Shown in pieces: positions 42,646-51,508 of a stretch of 64,000 bases of DNA. The stretch comes from an uncultured Eubacteriales bacterium (GTDB taxonomy: Bacteria; Bacillota; Clostridia; Oscillospirales; CAG-382). The notes under the pieces were generated by a model. The model saw nothing but the letters and a program-made list of their open reading frames with translations, made no database searches and had not been told where the DNA came from. Every line of letters begins with the position of its first letter. Within the stretch, counting starts at the first letter, position 1. A program made the position numbers and the translations under genes. The DNA is taken from the NCBI GenBank assembly GCA_934444645.1, contig CAKSCV010000001.1:210066-274065 (forward strand). Reading direction: 5' to 3'.

Positions 42646-44051
42646 TTCGGACCTTCCGCCGTGTCTTCGATGATAACACCCATGGCCTTGAGTTCATCGC
42701 GAATCTTATCTGCTTCGGCAAAATTCTTGGCTTTTTTGGCTTCAGTGCGGCGCGCGACCGCTTCATTCACTTTTGCCGCAAATTCATCATCGGCGGCCGG
42801 GACACTTTGTTCGTTTTCGCGGTATGCCTTGGCGTTTGCGAGAAGATCAAGGCTTAAAACACGGTCAAAATCGGCGATAAGAGCAAGCTTGGTCGCGTCG
42901 TTCGTTTCGGCCTTGAGTACGTTGTAAATGGCGGTGATGGCAAGAGAGGTATTGATGTCGTTATCCATGGCCTCGGTGAAATCGCGGCGCAATTCCTCAA
43001 ATTTTGCCGTATCGACTTCGCCGCCGTCTGCAAGCTTTGCAATACGCGCAATCAGCTTTTCGTAGGCAGCCTTTGCATTGTCCAAATTTTCGTAAGTGAA
43101 TACAAGCGATTTGCGATAGTGCGAGAGCAAGCAGAAATAGCGGTAAATGACCGGCGCATAGCCTTTGCTCTCCAACAGCGAAACGGTTAAAAACTCGCCT
43201 TTGGATTTGCTCATTTTGCCGTTTGATGTGTTGAGATGCAGCACATGAAACCAATAGTTGCACCACTTGTGACCGAGATATGCCTCGCTCTGCGCAATTT
43301 CGTTGGTGTGGTGGGGGAATGCATTATCGATACCGCCGCAGTGAATATCCAGATATTCGCCGAGGTGCTTCATGGAAATGCACGAGCATTCGATGTGCCA
43401 GCCCGGATAGCCGACGCCCCACGGAGAATCCCATTTTAATTCTTGGTCGTCAAATTTCGATTTGGTGAACCACAGTACAAAATCGGCTTTGTTGCGCTTG
43501 TTGTCGTCTTTTTCAACGCCCTCGCGCACACCGTCCTGCAGATCTTCTTCTTCAAAATTGTTGAAAACGTAATACTGCTTTAATTTGGATGTATCAAAAT
43601 AGATATTGCCGCCTGCTTCGTAGGCATAACCTTTTTCGATCAAGGCGGAAATGACCTTGATAAAATCGTCAATGCAGTGCGTGGCCGGTTCCACAACGTC
43701 CGGTGTTTTGATGTTTAATTTGGCGCAGTCGGCAAAAAAGGCATCGGTATAAAACTTGGCAATCTCCATGACCGTTTTGTGTTCGCGCTTGGCACCCTTT
43801 AGCATTTTGTCTTCACCGGTATCGGCGTCGCTGGTCAGATGACCGACATCGGTAATGTTCATGACGCGCTTGACGTCGTAGCCGGCATAGCGCAGATATT
43901 TTTCCAAAACATCTTCCATAATATAGGAACGCAGGTTGCCGATATGCGCAAAATGGTACACGGTCGGGCCGCAGGTATACATCGAGACCTTGCCTGGTTC
44001 ATGCGGTATAAATTCTTCCTTGACGCGTGAAAGCGAATTATATAATTTCAT
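42630..44051 (-). CDS. cysS: Cysteinyl-tRNA synthetase
   Basis: A 473-aa class I synthetase. It has MYTCGPTVYHFAHIGNLRSYI with the HIGH-like motif and zinc Cys, WHIECSCISMKHLGEYLDIHCGG with further zinc ligands, and KMSKSKGEF. The ATG at 44051, after AAAGGACTGCAAAAACA, is chosen; the frame extends 13 codons upstream into cysE. It follows cysE, so cysteine synthesis and its tRNA charging share a transcript. Confidence 0.96.
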   Translation of the reverse strand: MKLYNSLSRVKEEFIPHEPGKVSMYTCGPTVYHFAHIGNLRSYIMEDVLEKYLRYAGYDVKRVMNITDVGHLTSDADTGEDKMLKGAKREHKTVMEIAKFYTDAFFADCAKLNIKTPDVVEPATHCIDDFIKVISALIEKGYAYEAGGNIYFDTSKLKQYYVFNNFEEEDLQDGVREGVEKDDNKRNKADFVLWFTKSKFDDQELKWDSPWGVGYPGWHIECSCISMKHLGEYLDIHCGGIDNAFPHHTNEIAQSEAYLGHKWCNYWFHVLHLNTSNGKMSKSKGEFLTVSLLESKGYAPVIYRYFCLLSHYRKSLVFTYENLDNAKAAYEKLIARIAKLADGGEVDTAKFEELRRDFTEAMDNDINTSLAITAIYNVLKAETNDATKLALIADFDRVLSLDLLANAKAYRENEQSVPAADDEFAAKVNEAVARRTEAKKAKNFAEADKIRDELKAMGVIIEDTAEGPKWKKI

Positions 44052-44082
44052 TGTTTTTGCAGTCCTTTCGGTGAATACTTGG

Positions 44083-44760
44083 TCAATCATCGATTTCCGG
44101 ATGATGTGCCGATTCTTTTTCTAAGCGTTTGATTTGTGCTTCAAGCTGTTCGATCTGACAGCGCATACGGCAAAGCTCGGTCGAAACCGGGTCGGGAATG
44201 TGGATCTGGTCGAGGTCGCTTTTGCATTTTTCCGTTTTTCCGCGGCCCGGATAAATGATTTTTGCCGGAACGCCGACGGCGGTTGCGCCCTCCGGAACGG
44301 TATTGAGAACCACCGCACCGGCGGCAATTTTTGCATTGTCTCCGACCGTGAACGGACCGAGAACCTTGGCGCCGGAGCCGATCATAACGCCGGAACCGAT
44401 TGTCGGATGCCGTTTGCCGACATCTTTTCCCGTTCCGCCGAGCGTTACGCCCTGATAAATGGTGCAGTTGTCGCCGACCTCGGCGGTTTCGCCGATAACG
44501 ACGCCCATACCGTGGTCGATGAGCAAACCGCGGCCGATCTTTGCGCCCGGATGAATTTCAACACCCGTAAAGAAACGTCCGAGCTGGGAAACAAAGCGAG
44601 CCAAGAATTTTAATTTGCATTTGTAGAAAAAGTGAGCTATGCGATAGTAGAGAAGCGCGTGAAAACCGGAATAGAGCAAAAAAATCTCTAAGCAGTTGCG
44701 CGCAGCCGGATCGCGTTCTTTAATGGATTTCAGATCGTATCGCAGATTTTTGAAGAACAA
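44083..44760 (-). CDS. cysE: Serine O-acetyltransferase
   Basis: A 225-aa enzyme making O-acetylserine for cysteine synthesis. The left-handed beta-helix hexapeptides include GVEIHPGAKIGRGLLIDHGMGVVIGETAEVGDNCTIYQGVTLGGTGKD, containing the catalytic Asp-His, and KRHPTIGSGVMIGSGAKVLG. A C-terminal helix (LCRMRCQIEQLEAQIKRLEKE) is likely a coiled coil. The start is TTG, about 8 nt after GGAGGG. It sits in the rimO-pgsA-cysE-cysS run. Confidence 0.94.
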   Translation of the reverse strand: MFFKNLRYDLKSIKERDPAARNCLEIFLLYSGFHALLYYRIAHFFYKCKLKFLARFVSQLGRFFTGVEIHPGAKIGRGLLIDHGMGVVIGETAEVGDNCTIYQGVTLGGTGKDVGKRHPTIGSGVMIGSGAKVLGPFTVGDNAKIAAGAVVLNTVPEGATAVGVPAKIIYPGRGKTEKCKSDLDQIHIPDPVSTELCRMRCQIEQLEAQIKRLEKESAHHPEIDD

Positions 44761-44789
44761 CAGTCAACCCTCCAGAGGAAATCGCAAAC

Positions 44790-45416
44790 CTATGCGTCGA
44801 AAATAAAACGTTTATATACGTTGAAATACTGGATGCCGGAATAAATCGTGAAAAAGACCATCACTGCCATACAAGTCCACGTGAGCGGGCGGTACGTGAC
44901 AAAAAAATCACTGAAGGCAAATACATATTCCTCGAGCAAAAGCAACAGAACAAAGATGCATTGCGAAAAAGTCTTGATTTTTCCAGGCAATGCAGCCGCA
45001 ATGACTAAGCCTTCGGCATTTTTGGCGATAAGCCGCATGGAAGAAACCGCAAGCTCGCGGAAAATTATGACCACCAGGCTGACCACCAATGCCCACTCGA
45101 ATTTTTCATATACCGGCACTGCCGCAAGAAGCGCACCGATGATGAGAAATTTGTCGGCAAGCGGATCCATGAACTTTCCGAAATTGGAAACAAGCTCATA
45201 TTTTCTTGCAAGCTTTCCGTCAACAAAATCGGTCGCGGCGGAAAAAGCGAAAACGATTGCCGCCAGACATCGTGCCGTAAAATTGCTCACCGTGCCGCCT
45301 GTCATGGCAGGAAGCCATAAAAGCAGAATGAAGACCGGAACAAGAATAATCCGTAAAACCGTCAGTTTATTCGGCAGATTTTTGTCGATTTGCTTTGCTT
45401 TGTTTTGTGCGCTCAT
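44790..45416 (-). CDS. pgsA: CDP-diacylglycerol-glycerol-3-phosphate 3-phosphatidyltransferase
   Basis: A 208-aa membrane enzyme making phosphatidylglycerol phosphate. It has the CDP-alcohol phosphotransferase signature spread over AATDFVDGKLARKYELVSNFGKFMDPLADK, with the four metal-binding Asp residues. About five helices. AGGAGCGTTACCC precedes the ATG. It follows rimO closely, the same order as in many Clostridia. Confidence 0.95.
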   Translation of the reverse strand: MSAQNKAKQIDKNLPNKLTVLRIILVPVFILLLWLPAMTGGTVSNFTARCLAAIVFAFSAATDFVDGKLARKYELVSNFGKFMDPLADKFLIIGALLAAVPVYEKFEWALVVSLVVIIFRELAVSSMRLIAKNAEGLVIAAALPGKIKTFSQCIFVLLLLLEEYVFAFSDFFVTYRPLTWTCMAVMVFFTIYSGIQYFNVYKRFIFDA

Positions 45417-45452
45417 GGGTAACGCTCCTTTATACGATTCTTCGCCGGCAGC

Positions 45453-46808
45453 TTACAAAACAGCGTCGCCGAGAAGGTCATAATCGATTGCTTCGGTGAT
45501 TTTGACGTTGACGAATTCGCCTTCGCCGATTTTTCGTGTCGAACGGAAATAGACTTTTCCGTCAATTTCCGGCGCATCATACGCACTTCGGCCGTAATAA
45601 ACGCCGGACGGACGGTCAAAGCCCTCACAAAGAACCTCAAGTGTTTTGTCAATCAGCTTTTTGTTGTTTGCTTCGTGAATCTCGAATTGATTTCGCATGA
45701 GAGTGTCAAGGCGTTTTTGCTTGGTTTTTTCGGGAACGATGCCTTCGGTTAATTTTGCCGCCGGAGTACCTTCCTCGCAAGAGAACGCGAACACGCCGAG
45801 ACGCTCAAACTTTACTTGCTTTAAGAATTCCGCAAGCTCGGCAAATTCTTCTTTTCCTTCGCCGGGGAAGCCGACAATGACCGTCGAACGAAGTACCAAT
45901 CCGGGAATACGTTCCCGCAGCATTTTTATCTTTTCTTTGATGAGTGCCGAACCGCCGTGACGTCCCATAAGCTTTAAGACCTTGTCGGAAATGTGCTGGA
46001 TCGGCAGATCAATATACTTAACGATTTTCGGTTCATTGGCAAAGATGTCTGCAAGCTCTTCGGTCATATCCTCCGGATAGCAGTACAGCACCCGAATCCA
46101 TTTGAGCTTTTCGATTTTGCAAAGCTCTTTTAACAGCTTTCCGAGCGACGGTTTTCCGTACAAATCGTTGCCGTAGTTGACGGTATCCTGCGAAATGACA
46201 ATCAGCTCGCGTGCGCCGAGATCGGCAAGCTCAGATGCTTCTTTGACCAACTCCTCTACCGGACGGCTGTGGAATTTCCCGCGCAAAGACGGTATAATGC
46301 AATAGGTGCAGTGCTTGTCGCAGCCTTCGGAAATCTTTAAATAGACGGAGTATTCCGGCGTGGAAACAACGCGATCGCCGCCAAGCGTTTGGTTCTCGGC
46401 TTTTGTGATGCGGCAGTATTTAGGTGCACCGGAATCCGGCTCGGTACCGGCTTTGTAAGCGGCTTTTACCGCATCCACGATGCTGTCAAGATCGCCGACA
46501 CCGATGGCAGCATCAACTTCGGGCAACTCTGCAAACAGTTCTTCTTTATAGCGTTGTGCAAGACAGCCGGTAACAACGATTCCTTTTAAGCCGCGGTTTT
46601 TTTTGAGCCATGCAACATCCAAAATTGTTTCAATCGCTTCTTTTTTTGCACTTTCGATAAAAGCGCAGGTGTTGATAACAACAACGTCGGCATGAATATC
46701 CTCCTCGACGATCTCAATGCCGGCTGCATTCAGCTTTGAAAGCATCACTTCGCTGTCCACCTGATTTTTCGGACAGCCCAAGGAAATAAAAGCGCATTTG
46801 ATTGCCAT
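45453..46808 (-). CDS. rimO: Ribosomal protein S12 methylthiotransferase
   Basis: A 451-aa radical-SAM methylthiotransferase that modifies an Asp of S12. The N-terminal domain (CAFISLGCPKNQVDSEVM...VVINTCAF...VTGCLAQRY) has three cluster cysteines. The radical SAM site is ISEGCDKHCTYCIIPSLRG. A C-terminal TRAM domain contains VYYGRSAYDAPEIDGKVYF. The ATG at 46808 follows AGGAAAGGCG; the frame upstream is an extension. It heads the ten-gene minus-strand unit. Confidence 0.95.
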   Translation of the reverse strand: MAIKCAFISLGCPKNQVDSEVMLSKLNAAGIEIVEEDIHADVVVINTCAFIESAKKEAIETILDVAWLKKNRGLKGIVVTGCLAQRYKEELFAELPEVDAAIGVGDLDSIVDAVKAAYKAGTEPDSGAPKYCRITKAENQTLGGDRVVSTPEYSVYLKISEGCDKHCTYCIIPSLRGKFHSRPVEELVKEASELADLGARELIVISQDTVNYGNDLYGKPSLGKLLKELCKIEKLKWIRVLYCYPEDMTEELADIFANEPKIVKYIDLPIQHISDKVLKLMGRHGGSALIKEKIKMLRERIPGLVLRSTVIVGFPGEGKEEFAELAEFLKQVKFERLGVFAFSCEEGTPAAKLTEGIVPEKTKQKRLDTLMRNQFEIHEANNKKLIDKTLEVLCEGFDRPSGVYYGRSAYDAPEIDGKVYFRSTRKIGEGEFVNVKITEAIDYDLLGDAVL

Positions 46809-46900
46809 AGTGTTTCGCCTTTCCTGTATGGTCAGTTTTATCGTATGCGATTGTGCCGCAAACAAGAACTGTCGGCACATACCCATAGTTTAACAGAAAT

Positions 46901-46929
46901 ATCATACCATAAAACGGCGCGGATTTCAA
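46901..46929 (-). promoter_or_regulatory. Promoter of the rimO-to-SDR unit
   Basis: Minus strand TTGAAA, 17 bp, TATGAT, about 90 nt upstream of rimO. Confidence 0.7.
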
Positions 46930-47070
46930 CTATATTTTCAAGTTTTTTCTGCTTTTTTGAAGAAAATTCGAAAAATGCGGCATTTAGAGGTGTTTATCCG
47001 GGAGACTTTGCGCAAAATCGCGGAAAAAGTTTCCGTTTTCCTTGTTTCAACAGCATTTTATGCAAAGATG

Positions 47071-47111
47071 TTGACAAATGATATAAAAACGAGTATACTA
47101 TACCTGTATAC
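47071..47111 (+). promoter_or_regulatory. Promoter and probable operator of the GntR gene
   Basis: TTGACA (47071-47076), 17 bp, TATACT (47094-47099). GTATAC occurs at 47093-47098 and again at 47106-47111, the first overlapping the -10. Such paired symmetric half-sites over the start point suggest autorepression by the GntR product (inference). Confidence 0.72.
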
Positions 47112-47130
47112 AAAAATGGAGGCGAAGCCA

Positions 47131-47979
47131 ATGTCCGAACACAAGAATTCCGTATACCGGCGTATCAGTCTCGACTTAAAAGAAAAAATCCAAAACGGCG
47201 TTTATCCTGTCGGCACCAAGCTGCCGCCCGAGCGTCAGTTAATGAGCGAATATCAGGTGGAACGTCTTACCGTGCGGCGCGCGCTCGATGTATTGGCACG
47301 AGAGCGGCTGATTACAAAAAAGAGCGGCTTGGGAAGCTTTGTTGCTGATCCGAATGCGGATTCCTCCGCAACGCAACATTCGGAAAGCACACAAAAGATA
47401 TCCGAATCCGTTAATGGCGCAGGTAAGCTTATCAAGCTTGCCGTAAAACCGGATTTTGCCGCAGCTGCTGCCATGATTCGTGATTTTGTCACATCACTCG
47501 GCCACGAACGCGTTGCCGTTGTCAGCAGCCATGCTGCTGTTTTTACCGCATTCGCCGGAACGTTTGCCGCAAAAGGCACGTTCCGCCCGGAGGATTTTCA
47601 TTTCATTGACGCAGAAATACAAGCCGGAGATGTTTTTGAAGCCTATTGGCGCTCCTGCCGCAATGGCTATCCGAGTACGGTTGTGGCATCCACCGTCAAA
47701 GAAGCGGCACTTATCGAAGCTTCTGCCGCAAGACTCGGCATCGCCGTTCCGGAAAAGCTTTCAATCATCGCGGCAAACACCGACGGAAAACGCTATACCG
47801 GCTGCCTGTTTGCAACGGAAACCGTAAAACAGCATTGTTCCGGCATCGGTTGGAACGAACCGGACACGCTTTTGCCGGAATGCCGCATTCAGGTACTGCC
47901 AAGTCTGTATAAGGGCGCAACGACGGCCCCAAAAAGCGAAGCATCGCGCGGCAGAGCCATGTCGGATTATTTGCTGTAA
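47131..47979 (+). CDS. GntR-family regulator with shortened LacI-type sensor
   Basis: A 282-aa transcription factor. The N-terminal winged helix is clear: VYRRISLDLKEKIQNGVYPVGTKLPPERQLMSEYQVERLTVRRALDVLARERLITKKSGLGSFV. The rest resembles the second half of a LacI/periplasmic-binding sensor (AAAMIRDFVTSLGHERVAVVSSHAAVF, EAALIEASAARLGIAVPEKLSIIAANTDG). Full AraR-type proteins run about 350 aa; here the first sensor subdomain seems missing, so ligand binding may be altered. GGAGGCGAAGCC sets the start at 47131; the earlier frame overlaps the promoter. MscS follows closely. Confidence 0.82.
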   Translation: MSEHKNSVYRRISLDLKEKIQNGVYPVGTKLPPERQLMSEYQVERLTVRRALDVLARERLITKKSGLGSFVADPNADSSATQHSESTQKISESVNGAGKLIKLAVKPDFAAAAAMIRDFVTSLGHERVAVVSSHAAVFTAFAGTFAAKGTFRPEDFHFIDAEIQAGDVFEAYWRSCRNGYPSTVVASTVKEAALIEASAARLGIAVPEKLSIIAANTDGKRYTGCLFATETVKQHCSGIGWNEPDTLLPECRIQVLPSLYKGATTAPKSEASRGRAMSDYLL

Positions 47980-47993
47980 TGCAAGGAGACGTT

Positions 47994-48827
47994 ATGCCGG
48001 ATATTCAAAACTACTCCACCTTTTGGGAGCATTTATGGCAGACTGTCAAAACAGTTGGTGCCACCTCCATTTTCAAAATACTGCTTGCAGTTGCTATTTT
48101 GATTGTCGGCTCAAAGTCCATCAAATTGCTCCTTCGGCTTCTGAACAAGAGCAGGGGATATACAGGACTTGACGAAAGCGTGCGTTCGTTTTTGAACAGC
48201 TTTATACGGGTTGTCCTGTACGCCGTGTTATATATCACCGCCGCCACGGCACTCGGCGTTCCCGAAACATCGCTTGTTACGGCTCTTGCGTCCTGCGGCT
48301 TGGCTGTCGGTCTTGCGCTTCAGGGGTCGCTGTCCAATTTTGCCGGCGGCATTATGATTTTGATTTTCAAACCGTTCAAAATCGGCGATTATATCGTTTC
48401 GGGCGAATTTGAAGGAACGGTCCGTGAAATCAATGTTCTGTATACCGTGATCATTACGCTCGACAACCGCAAGGTGACCATTCCGAACGGTTCTATCTCC
48501 AACGCACCGGTAACCGACGTAACGGGACTTCCGACGCGACGCATGGATATTCCGGTCGGTATCGCCTATGCGGCAGATATCGATAAAGCGTTGTCGGCGC
48601 TTCTTGGGGTAGCGGCAGATGAAAATAACGTTTTGAAATCACCGATACCCGAAGCAATGGTGGATTCCCTCGGCGACAGCTCGGTCAATCTGATACTTCG
48701 TGTTTGGGTGGCAACGGAGAACTATTGGGACGTTCGTTACCGCTTAACCAAGCGCGTTAAGGAGACGTTTGACCGAAACGGCATTGAAATTCCGTTTCCG
48801 CAGATGGATGTTCATGTTGAAAAATAG
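47994..48827 (+). CDS. Small-conductance mechanosensitive channel (MscS family)
   Basis: A 277-aa membrane channel releasing solutes on osmotic downshock. Three N-terminal helices end in the pore helix VTALASCGLAVGLALQGSLSNFAGGIMILIFKPFKIGDYI, typical of MscS TM3. The beta domain has GTVREINVLYTVIITLDNRKVTIPNGSISN. AAGGAGACGTT sets the ATG at 47994, 14 bp past the GntR stop, so the two probably share a transcript. Confidence 0.93.
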   Translation: MPDIQNYSTFWEHLWQTVKTVGATSIFKILLAVAILIVGSKSIKLLLRLLNKSRGYTGLDESVRSFLNSFIRVVLYAVLYITAATALGVPETSLVTALASCGLAVGLALQGSLSNFAGGIMILIFKPFKIGDYIVSGEFEGTVREINVLYTVIITLDNRKVTIPNGSISNAPVTDVTGLPTRRMDIPVGIAYAADIDKALSALLGVAADENNVLKSPIPEAMVDSLGDSSVNLILRVWVATENYWDVRYRLTKRVKETFDRNGIEIPFPQMDVHVEK

Positions 48828-48846
48828 AATTACCTATACAAAAGCA

Positions 48847-48879
48847 ACAGCCATGCAGGTACACCCTTGCATGGCTGTC
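48847..48879. terminator. Bidirectional terminator between mscS and the HTH gene
   Basis: ACAGCCATGCA and TGCATGGCTGT form an 11-bp stem around a 10-base loop. The T-rich tract is modest on both strands. Confidence 0.75.
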
Positions 48880-48888
48880 TGTTATGTC

Positions 48889-49128
48889 TTATAATTTGAA
48901 AACAGAAAAATCAATATCCTTGCAATTGTACGGATAGTCGGCATCCTCAAGCAAATCGCCGACTGTCACACCAAAATACTCGGCAACAGGCTCTAATGCC
49001 GAAAGCTTCGGAATCTCGTTGTTTAACCACTGCTTCATGGTTCTGTCGCCGATGCCGAGAGCAAAGCAAACCGTGCGTGGTGAAATATGCCTTTCATTGC
49101 AAAAACGGAGAAGATTATCGCGAATCAT
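48889..49128 (-). CDS. Small HTH (XRE-type) DNA-binding protein
   Basis: A 79-aa protein that is little more than one helix-turn-helix: IRDNLLRFCNERHISPRTVCFALGIGDRTMKQWLNNEIPKLSALEPVAEYFGVTVGDLL. This is the Cro/C1-type pattern. GGTGAGATCC sets the ATG at 49128; the frame further up lies inside vanZ. As last gene of the cps-like unit it may regulate it (inference). Confidence 0.85.
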   Translation of the reverse strand: MIRDNLLRFCNERHISPRTVCFALGIGDRTMKQWLNNEIPKLSALEPVAEYFGVTVGDLLEDADYPYNCKDIDFSVFKL

Positions 49129-49133
49129 GGATC

Positions 49134-49601
49134 TCACCTTTTCTGTTGTTTCTGTCGAATATACGGAATGAGCCAAAATAAGAGCACGGCAGTCATAACG
49201 CCGCAAAAATCAATAAGCACATCACTTACCAAACTGCCGCGGCCGGAAAATGCTTGGATGAATTCATCTATAACTGCCGTTAATAAACCGGCAAACGGAG
49301 CAAGAAGTGTACAGCGCGTGCGATAGGCCTCCGACAGCTGCCGACATAACAACAGGTATAAGCAAGACAGAAGAAAAAACTCTGAAAAATGTGCTAATTT
49401 GCGAATGACATAATGAAGCAACTCCGGATCCAAGCGACCGCTCGGATCGATAAGCTTTCGAAGAAACAGCATAATTCCGCCGCTCAACGCACCGGAATCC
49501 TGTGCCGAAACCACGGAATTGCCAAAAATAAAGGCAGTATGCAAAATCAGCAACACCAAAAGAAGCCACTTTTTTCGATTTTTGGGTAGTTGTTTACTCA
49601 T
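49134..49601 (-). CDS. VanZ family membrane protein
   Basis: A 155-aa protein with four helices. The VanZ signature is HYVIRKLAHFSEFFLLSCLYLLL and AGLLTAVIDEFIQAFSGRGSLVSDVLIDFCGVMTAVLLF. The family can modify glycopeptide resistance, but most members have unknown roles in the envelope. Its ATG overlaps the end of the kinase gene by 8 nt, so the two are coupled. Confidence 0.88.
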   Translation of the reverse strand: MSKQLPKNRKKWLLLVLLILHTAFIFGNSVVSAQDSGALSGGIMLFLRKLIDPSGRLDPELLHYVIRKLAHFSEFFLLSCLYLLLCRQLSEAYRTRCTLLAPFAGLLTAVIDEFIQAFSGRGSLVSDVLIDFCGVMTAVLLFWLIPYIRQKQQKR

Positions 49602-50376
49602 GTTCGATGTAATAGTCGCTGTAATGATCACCGTAATGCTCGTTGTAATATTGGTATTTATAGCGTTCGTATCTTTTTCCGCTGTTTTTGGCGACGGTAT
49701 TTGTCAAGATAAAACCGAAAATTTTTGCATTGACCTTGCTTAAGCTTTCAACAGTCTGATCCAATACATCGTATGTCGTGAAATCGGCTTTGACCACGAT
49801 GACCACCCCGGAGGCAGAGGTTGATACGATCGCTGCGTCTGCAACGACTGAGACCGGCGGCGTATCCAAGAAAATATAATCATATTCACATTTTAACCGT
49901 TCGATCAGTGCCGAAAAGCGTTCAGAGGCAAGAATTTCCGTCGGATTCGGCGGAATCTCACCGGCAGTGATCAAATCAAATCCCTGCGGCAAGCCTTTTT
50001 GGAGAACCTTGTCATATTCGGCATAACCGCAGATATAATTGGAAATACCTTCAGCAAGCTGCATCTTTAAGTAGCGATGAACACGCGGTTTGCGCAGGTC
50101 ACAATCGATCAGCACCACTCGCAATCCGGCTTGGGCAAATGTTAATGCGAGATTGATACTGTTGGTGGTTTTTCCCTCATTCGGGATGGAGGAGGTTACC
50201 ATAATGACTTTTCCGGAGTCCGACTTAGCAAGCGAATACATGATGTTGGTGCGAATGGCTTTATAAGCCTCCACACGGGAAAAATCAGATGCTGCATTAT
50301 CCAGCATAAAGGCATTCGGCGCGCGATGTACGTGATTTTCTTTTGTTTTCTTTGCTTTTTTATTTTCGTTTTTCAT
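49594..50376 (-). CDS. Bacterial tyrosine kinase, CpsD/CapB type
   Basis: A 260-aa BY-kinase controlling surface polysaccharide assembly with its membrane partner. Walker A VTSSIPNEGKTTNSINLA, Walker A' VVLIDCDLRKPR, Walker B YIFLDTPP. The C-terminal tail has nine tyrosines in its last 29 residues (YERYKYQYYNEHYGDHYSDYY), the autophosphorylation cluster. Only 6 bp separates it from the CpsC-like gene. No transferase or polymerase genes are nearby, so its target must be elsewhere in the genome. Confidence 0.93.
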   Translation of the reverse strand: MKNENKKAKKTKENHVHRAPNAFMLDNAASDFSRVEAYKAIRTNIMYSLAKSDSGKVIMVTSSIPNEGKTTNSINLALTFAQAGLRVVLIDCDLRKPRVHRYLKMQLAEGISNYICGYAEYDKVLQKGLPQGFDLITAGEIPPNPTEILASERFSALIERLKCEYDYIFLDTPPVSVVADAAIVSTSASGVVIVVKADFTTYDVLDQTVESLSKVNAKIFGFILTNTVAKNSGKRYERYKYQYYNEHYGDHYSDYYIEHE

Positions 50377-50382
50377 GTTCTG

Positions 50383-51075
50383 CTACCTCCTGATTTCACC
50401 GAGAACGGAGAGATCATAACGCTTGACAAGATCGGAAGACTTATGGATTTTCTGATCGAAAAAGTGGAGCAGAAAGATTATAACAAAACCAAGGCAAACA
50501 CCAAAAAAGAAACCGATAACCGTCTTGCGAAAGATGTTGTTGCTGACAGGCTTTTCGGGGATTTCCGGCGTGTCGATGATTTTGGCGCTGCCGCTGTCGA
50601 AAACATAAACCAAAGTGTCCGGCGCAAATTTCAGAACCGCCGAAACAACTTCATAGGAAACGTAGGGATCAGGTGAAATTGCCTGCACATACAGTAATTC
50701 CGTTTCATTTACCGTAGACATGGAGATCATGCTGCGGATCTGCGCCGGTGTGTAATGATTGTTGGGCTCACTATTGAGTTCAGCGGTAACTTTTAACAAA
50801 AAATCATTGGTTTTGAGGACTTCGAGATACGAGGTTACCAAAGAACGGGAAGCATTGATATCGCTCGTGCTGGTTTTCCCCTCTGAAGACGTCGGAAGAT
50901 TCTTGTTTGATATGTATAATACTCCGCGGGATTTGTACAAGGGCGTTGAATAATAAACGAAGATAAAAGCTGCAGCCGCCGAAAGTAAAGCTAAAAGCAC
51001 AACGAAAACTCGCTTTTTCCAAAAAAGCTGCAGTAATTCCATGATATCGATTTCTTTTGTCTTATTGTCCGGCAT
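50383..51075 (-). CDS. Wzz/CpsC-type chain-length and kinase-activator protein
   Basis: A 230-aa membrane protein with an N-terminal helix (KKRVFVVLLALLSAAAAFIFVYY), an extracellular Wzz domain, and a second helix near the end (VIGFFFGVCLGFVIIFLLHFF). The conserved Pro-containing PEKPVSNN precedes the second helix. It activates the BY-kinase and sets polymer length in related systems. AAAGGGATTTGAA sets the ATG at 51075; the longer frame has no site. Confidence 0.9.
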   Translation of the reverse strand: MPDNKTKEIDIMELLQLFWKKRVFVVLLALLSAAAAFIFVYYSTPLYKSRGVLYISNKNLPTSSEGKTSTSDINASRSLVTSYLEVLKTNDFLLKVTAELNSEPNNHYTPAQIRSMISMSTVNETELLYVQAISPDPYVSYEVVSAVLKFAPDTLVYVFDSGSAKIIDTPEIPEKPVSNNIFRKTVIGFFFGVCLGFVIIFLLHFFDQKIHKSSDLVKRYDLSVLGEIRR

Positions 51076-51147
51076 TTCAAATCCCTTTCTGCTTGTGTGG
51101 CTGTATCGGCTTGGCGTTAAATGCTTAACGGAACTCAACGGAAGTAT

Positions 51148-51176
51148 ATTATACCATTAATTGCCGAAAATGTCAA
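51148..51176 (-). promoter_or_regulatory. Promoter of the cpsC-cpsD-vanZ-xre unit
   Basis: Minus strand TTGACA, 17 bp, TATAAT; full consensus, about 65 nt upstream of the start. Confidence 0.9.
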
Positions 51177-51259
51177 CCGGTCAGAAACAACTTGGTTGCA
51201 TATTTTGTTGAAAATTTTGTTTTAATTTCATTTTAAGCCGACTGCGGTTGAGTCTTTAG

Positions 51260-51508
51260 GCGAAGCGGACATGCAGGCGGCGGAAAAATGTTCTTAGATG
51301 CTTTATTCCGGGACGATGGCGGTACACGCAAAAATTCATAAGAATTGACAGCAATGCTATTGTTTCGGTATGCGGAAAGAATACTGCGCTACAGCAACTG
51401 CGTTCCGCCATTTTGGACGAGCTGAACGGACAGACAAGTTTGTTTTACTGGAACAAAAAAGAAGCCGTTGCCTTAGCACAACGGGCCGGGCTCCAATATT
51501 CGTTCTGA
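51260..51508 (+). pseudogene. Orphan coding fragment without a start codon
   Basis: An 82-codon open stretch between a TAG (51257-51259) and a TGA, with no ATG, GTG or TTG near its beginning. It reads RRRKNVLRCFIPGRW...FIRIDSNAIVSVCG...LQQLRSAILDELNG...EAVALAQRAGLQYSF and looks protein-like, so it is probably the C-terminal remnant of a lost gene. I do not recognise it. Its stop codon lies inside the left copy of the inverted repeat. Confidence 0.5.

Noticed and set aside
46957..47130. N-terminal extension of the GntR gene
   Set aside because: It contains the consensus promoter and operator; a good ribosome site precedes the ATG at 47131.
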